From JBBDNC01 sp040877875 (GTDB taxonomy: Bacteria; Bacteroidota; Rhodothermia; Balneolales; Balneolaceae), in contig JBBDNC010000132.1 of the NCBI GenBank assembly GCA_040877875.1, forward strand, positions 1 to 17,205: a DNA stretch of 17,205 nt, read 5' to 3'. The translations under genes and the position numbers were made by a program. A model generated the notes under the pieces. The model saw only the letters and a program-made list of their open reading frames with translations, was not told the DNA's origin and searched no databases. Positions 13,552 to 17,205 of this stretch are shown here, piece by piece (positions within the stretch are counted from its first letter, which is position 1; each line of letters begins with the position of its first letter).

Positions 13552-15978
13552 TCATTTTACGAGCAACATCCTCTTCGAGTATACCTGTTCATTTGCTAGA
13601 AGCCTGTAGATATAAATTCCACTGGCAAGACCGGATCCGTTAAAATTTACAGCATGATATCCGGCCTCCTGACGCTGGTTAATCAACGTATTGATTCGCC
13701 GCCCGGCTATATTATAAACCTCCAGTCGAACATCGCCCGGAACAGATAAAGAATATCGGATGATCGTATTCGGATTAAATGGATTCGGATAATTCTGAGC
13801 CAGCAGCGTTTTATTGGGTGGGGGACGATATTCACGCATATCTCCTGTCTCGGAAAATTCTAACCGTACGTCTTTCAAGGAATGTTTATGTCCGGATTGA
13901 TCCGTGTATGAAAGGCGATCCAACAACAGGCTTACCGGTTCGGCCCAATTTCGTTCGGAATTCAGTTCAAGCGTCAAAAGCAGGCCGGCTGATTTATCCG
14001 GGGTAAATCCCAAATGGACAAACGCTCCTTCCACCCACCCGCTTTCAATATCCTGCCGGTTATACGAGAGCAAATGCTCGGTTTCCATCCATTCTTCAGC
14101 CCATCTGCCCGGCCGTATTCCCTCTACACGCATTTGGCCTGAAGGGGCATTCCGGAGTTGCACCCTGTAGGACAACCCGGTCAGTTGAATCGGAGAGTCG
14201 GTCATAACATATACGTACCCTTTCCTGCCGGGTTCAACCGGTTCCAGATAAAGCTCAGCGAGGGGTTCGATTGCATCCTGTTGCTTGCCTGAGTTTCGGG
14301 ATTGCCCGAAATTTAAACCGATAATCTTCAAATCCCGGTGATCCACAATTCCATTCCCATCCGTATCGGCAGAAGTCGCCTCTACCGGGACCCACGCTTC
14401 TACGTTCCGTTCCTCCCATCCGATCGTATTGAAAATGGGCAAAGGACCTTCCAGCAGCCAGTTTACACCCAATACCAAAACATCCTCTTCGTCCACACTC
14501 CCGTTGTTATCGGCATCTCCCGGCCAGACGGACATCTCCACCGGGTTCAGGTTTTCTCCTCTGACGATGACTCCGTCTATTCGGTTCGATCCGCTTCCCG
14601 ATATGTTTTCTTCCCCATTCACATTGATATCTCCCACCAGACGCCACCGTATAGACACCTCAGCCTGGTCATTATAATCAGAAGGCAGCTCAAGGTGATC
14701 AACAACCCCCGCCGTCCAATTGCTTTCCACTGTAATCTCTCCCCCGGGAATGTCGTCCCAGCTCCCGTTGGCAACTCGTCCCTGAAGTTTGAATTTACCG
14801 GGCCCGGTTCCCGATCCATATTGTTTGGATGACAGGGTAATATTCCCGAGTCCTTCGGTACTAAAAGATGCCATCCAGTAGGGAGTTCCATCCTCCTCTG
14901 AATTCCAACCGTTTGAGTTAGCCGAGCGATCGGGCGATCCAGTTGAAAACCCGTTTAGCTTTGCACCGGAAAGTACGAATTCACTTCCCATGTTAACCGG
15001 CAAGCCCCTCCAGGGTAGATAGGTTTCAGTATCAAAATTCCATTCGACAATCGTATATACGAATGTTGAAGAGGTATCCAGAACCTCAAGCTTGGTCGAA
15101 CGGTTCTCTTCACCATCCCAAAATCCACCCCCTTCACCGGTCACGCCGGATTGTCCGCCATATTTAAAGTCTCCTTCCTCGAATTGAGCCCGGAGTGCAA
15201 TAAAGTAGATACCCGCTTCAGTCTGGTATCCGGCAGACTCAAGATAGGCATGGTACCCGTCCGACTCTTTTTCATCGAAAATCATTTGGGTCCACGATGA
15301 CTCACCCCAGTCCGCCGGATCCGTGTCGCTACCGTTTAAACCGAACCAAACATGTATATCCTCCGATTCAATCGACTCAATATCCGTCCACCCGTTTACA
15401 TAGACTTTACCGGTCACATCCAGCAACTCCCCCCTGTGGATCTCAATCTCCTCAGGAAGAGTCAGAACCAGATCACTCAGCGCTTTTTGGACGTCAAAAT
15501 CAAGATCGGGCAAATCCGAACTTTCTACCTCTTCACCCTTGGAGTCTGTCAATTCAAGGGAGGAGAAGCTAAAAGCAGATTCACCGGCCGGCGCCTTGCC
15601 ATCTATTAAAAAGTTAAGTTCCATCAGGGTTCCCGTCGATGAAGATTCAGTTGATGAAGTACGCGTAACCGAAGCCCCCACCCGATCTTTCGTAAGCATA
15701 CCGGCTATCTCCAGCCCCTCCTCCATTAAATCGCCTGACTCAATCCCCGTAAATGTTGCTACATTCTCATCGAACACGACCTCCACACCCATGTAAAATA
15801 TATCTGCCTCTTCCTCAATTTCAAATGTCAATGTAATGACTTCGGCAGGAATAGGATCCGCTGAAGATGCCGAAGCTGTTAGTCCAACCGATTGGGCCTG
15901 CAGCAGCCCGAAGCAGCCACTCAGTCCCCCTATCAAAATCAAGCCTGTTTTTCCCAAAATCCTTGAATATGCTCTCAT
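13552..15978 (-). CDS. Secreted type IX cargo with cohesin-like, dockerin and sorting domains
   Basis: An 808-residue protein from the ATG at 15978, which is preceded by GAGAAG; a TTG at 16005 lies upstream but would put nine residues before the signal peptide. Order: signal peptide 1-29 (ends LLQAQ); a cohesin-like beta sandwich about 30-165 (I-F-Y-M-G-V-E-V-V-F-D-E); an Ig-like region 168-302; a beta-rich domain 310-475; a dockerin with two calcium loops, G-D-A-D-N-N-G-S-V-D (487-496) and A-D-T-D-G-N-G-I-V-D (537-546); a second sandwich about 570-712; and a type IX sorting domain 725-808 starting LLAQNYPNPFNPNT and ending KRMLLVK. It should cross the outer membrane by type IX secretion and be fixed to the surface. 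No catalytic domain is seen, so a structural or scaffolding role is inferred. Confidence 0.88.
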   Translation of the reverse strand: MRAYSRILGKTGLILIGGLSGCFGLLQAQSVGLTASASSADPIPAEVITLTFEIEEEADIFYMGVEVVFDENVATFTGIESGDLMEEGLEIAGMLTKDRVGASVTRTSSTESSSTGTLMELNFLIDGKAPAGESAFSFSSLELTDSKGEEVESSDLPDLDFDVQKALSDLVLTLPEEIEIHRGELLDVTGKVYVNGWTDIESIESEDIHVWFGLNGSDTDPADWGESSWTQMIFDEKESDGYHAYLESAGYQTEAGIYFIALRAQFEEGDFKYGGQSGVTGEGGGFWDGEENRSTKLEVLDTSSTFVYTIVEWNFDTETYLPWRGLPVNMGSEFVLSGAKLNGFSTGSPDRSANSNGWNSEEDGTPYWMASFSTEGLGNITLSSKQYGSGTGPGKFKLQGRVANGSWDDIPGGEITVESNWTAGVVDHLELPSDYNDQAEVSIRWRLVGDINVNGEENISGSGSNRIDGVIVRGENLNPVEMSVWPGDADNNGSVDEEDVLVLGVNWLLEGPLPIFNTIGWEERNVEAWVPVEATSADTDGNGIVDHRDLKIIGLNFGQSRNSGKQQDAIEPLAELYLEPVEPGRKGYVYVMTDSPIQLTGLSYRVQLRNAPSGQMRVEGIRPGRWAEEWMETEHLLSYNRQDIESGWVEGAFVHLGFTPDKSAGLLLTLELNSERNWAEPVSLLLDRLSYTDQSGHKHSLKDVRLEFSETGDMREYRPPPNKTLLAQNYPNPFNPNTIIRYSLSVPGDVRLEVYNIAGRRINTLINQRQEAGYHAVNFNGSGLASGIYIYRLLANEQVYSKRMLLVK

Positions 15979-16005
15979 ATCACTTCTCTCTTGATTTAAT
16001 TTCAA

Positions 16006-16039
16006 CGTTATTCACGACGGATTTTATCGTTTAATAACG
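16006..16039. repeat. Imperfect hairpin upstream of the secreted-protein gene
   Basis: CGTTATT (16006-16012) pairs with AATAACG (16033-16039), and inside it ACGA pairs with TCGT around a 9-base loop. It sits 28 bases before the ATG at 15978, in the probable leader, so it could affect expression. Short arms mean chance is possible. The 172-base spacer to the PorD-like gene otherwise shows only a CCGGATTTT direct repeat. Confidence 0.25.
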
Positions 16040-16150
16040 CATTCGGTTTTTTATTCAGCCCCCCCTCCTCTTATTGATTTTACCTTTATTCTATATGAGC
16101 CGAAAAATCCGGAAACCTTACATTAAAATCCGGTAAGCCACCCTTATTAC

Positions 16151-17071
16151 TCAATTTCTTAGCCGTTCGTATTCGCTTAAATGTCCGGGATCTGCTGCGG
16201 TAAGCACATTATAGGCTTCGAGACGAATCTGACTATTTCCGTCCATAAATGCGGCAACAATCTCAAGATATTTCGTGTCAAAAAACAAATCGAACAAAAA
16301 GCCCCTGCTGGAATTCTCCCTGTTTTGCCGGATTCTGCGGAGGGCATCGAGTATTTGGGCACGTGCACTTTCTTCATCCATCGTAAACTGATCCAGCCCG
16401 AGCCTGTGATATTGGTAAATTGCACTTCTTAACTCCTCATATCCAGGGTTGGTAAGATCCTGAATCAATCCGTATCGGTTCCGCTGGGAACCGATTGAAC
16501 GCGCCCACCCGGGATGATTGGCCATCTGTGCCAGTTCCAAAATTTCCATTGCCCGGTTAAAGTAGGGAGAGCCGCCGAGTTCTGAAAAGGAATCATAGTC
16601 AAATCCCATCAGTACATACATATAGAAATCGATAAAACTGGTGAGAGCATCGAATCGAAGGGCATCGAATACCAGGCTTTTATTACGGGGATAGTGAAAC
16701 GTCCAGTTATTATCACTTATAATCACCGTGGCTGATTCCTGAGCAGTATTATAGATCGGCCTGTGACTGCTGAACACGACTTCAGCCGAAAAGTTGTACT
16801 GATCGTCTACACCGGTTAAAACGATTCGGACCCGGCATTTGATCTTCTCATACTCCTCAAATTGGTCATCCGTCCACCGATTTTCATTTATATACCTTTC
16901 CAGTGCCGGTACCAGTTCGGACACATACTCATAGGAAGTGTCACTGATCTGGCGATCATTGATCGTTACCTCGCAGTCAAACTCCTGAGCCCGGAGGACC
17001 TCAGCAGAAATCAACAGGGCTGCAACCGCCAGGGTAAAGAGTATGTAGATTCGATTCATATTCCATTTCAT
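16151..17071 (-). CDS. porD: PorD-like (DUF4835) type IX secretion protein
   Basis: A 306-residue exported protein, close to the family's usual size of about 300. A signal peptide covers roughly 1-28 (NRIYILFTLAVAALLISAEVLRAQ). The mature N-terminus EFDCEVTIND matches the conserved opening of DUF4835, with the internal segments W-T-D-D-Q-F, I-x-C-R-V-R-I and F-S-S-H-R-P-I-Y. L-R-F-D-A-L-T-S-F-I-D-F-Y-M-Y-V-L-M-G-F-D-Y-D-S-F (156-180) and S-P-Y-F-N-R-A (187-193) are family hallmarks. In Bacteroidota PorD is needed for type IX secretion and gliding. It is immediately upstream of a gene for a type IX cargo. Met5 is an alternative start. The window's last 134 bases upstream show no recognisable gene end. 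Confidence 0.9.
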   Translation of the reverse strand: MKWNMNRIYILFTLAVAALLISAEVLRAQEFDCEVTINDRQISDTSYEYVSELVPALERYINENRWTDDQFEEYEKIKCRVRIVLTGVDDQYNFSAEVVFSSHRPIYNTAQESATVIISDNNWTFHYPRNKSLVFDALRFDALTSFIDFYMYVLMGFDYDSFSELGGSPYFNRAMEILELAQMANHPGWARSIGSQRNRYGLIQDLTNPGYEELRSAIYQYHRLGLDQFTMDEESARAQILDALRRIRQNRENSSRGFLFDLFFDTKYLEIVAAFMDGNSQIRLEAYNVLTAADPGHLSEYERLRN

Positions 17072-17205
17072 TGGATGGACGAGTAAAATGAGTACCGGCT
17101 ATCAGCGAGCCGAATATCTGATCCGACTGAGAGTCCGTTGATGAATAGAAGGCTTTGAAAAATCACTGCGTGTTCAAAAAATGAGCGTCTTTTTGCCCAA
17201 TTTCT

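Noticed and set aside
14338..14832. Plus-strand open frame opposite the secreted-protein gene
   Set aside because: Antisense to the dockerin and neighbouring beta-domain coding sequence, whose motifs are unambiguous.
17072..17205. End of an upstream gene (possibly coaBC) overlapping the porD start
   Set aside because: One minus-strand frame is open and its stop overlaps the ATG, but the residues do not resemble CoaBC or any family I know, and the stretch is short.
1..17205. CRISPR arrays, tRNA or rRNA genes, toxin-antitoxin or phage-defence genes
   Set aside because: No regularly spaced repeats, tRNA cloverleaf or rRNA sequence was seen. All sizeable genes fit polysaccharide, secretion or carbohydrate-active roles.

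Overview
The window looks like draft or metagenome-assembled DNA from a member of the Bacteroidota/Balneolota/Rhodothermota/Ignavibacteriota group. Three things point there: a PorD-like (DUF4835) type IX secretion protein, a secreted protein ending in the 'YPNPFNP...GIYIYRL...KRMLLVK' type IX sorting domain, and mostly weak Shine-Dalgarno sequences. Balneolota or Rhodothermota is my best guess, but no 16S or other marker gene is present. Two 100-N scaffold gaps (3527..3626 and 10992..11091) confirm draft status.

Apart from a partial gene at the left edge, everything reads on the minus strand, so transcription runs from high to low coordinates. (1) 17071-13552: a PorD-like secretion factor, then a large exported cohesin-like/dockerin/type IX sorting-domain protein. 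(2) 13367-9504: start of a surface-polysaccharide cluster, with a Wzz-like chain-length regulator, a PglK/MsbA-type ABC flippase (interrupted by a gap) and glucose-1-phosphate thymidylyltransferase (RmlA). A possible frame-broken small membrane ORF sits between the flippase and rmlA. (3) 9507-5092: a 698-residue protein in which a complete GT2 domain sits inside a split GT4 domain, then a WbbL-like GT2 and a GT4-like transferase. (4) 5018-3936: an (alpha/alpha)6 six-hairpin protein resembling AglQ. (5) About 500 bases without a convincing gene, holding a scaffold gap flanked by an identical 55-bp sequence. (6) 3439-1729: a GT2 with an unusual DxD region overlapping a PAPS-dependent sulfotransferase. 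(7) 1511-1: a GH88/GH105 unsaturated-uronyl hydrolase lipoprotein, convergent with the 3' end of an alginate-lyase-family gene.

Taken together, the genes suggest synthesis of a sulfated, probably acidic surface or exopolysaccharide. RmlA provides dTDP-glucose for deoxysugars, at least five glycosyltransferase activities on four polypeptides build the repeat unit, the ABC protein flips it, the Wzz-like protein sets length, and the sulfotransferase decorates it. The neighbouring lyase and GH105 could cut the same polymer or belong to a separate uptake locus. No polymerase, initiating phosphoglycosyl transferase or rmlBCD is visible. The most unusual item is the nested GT4[GT2]GT4 protein.
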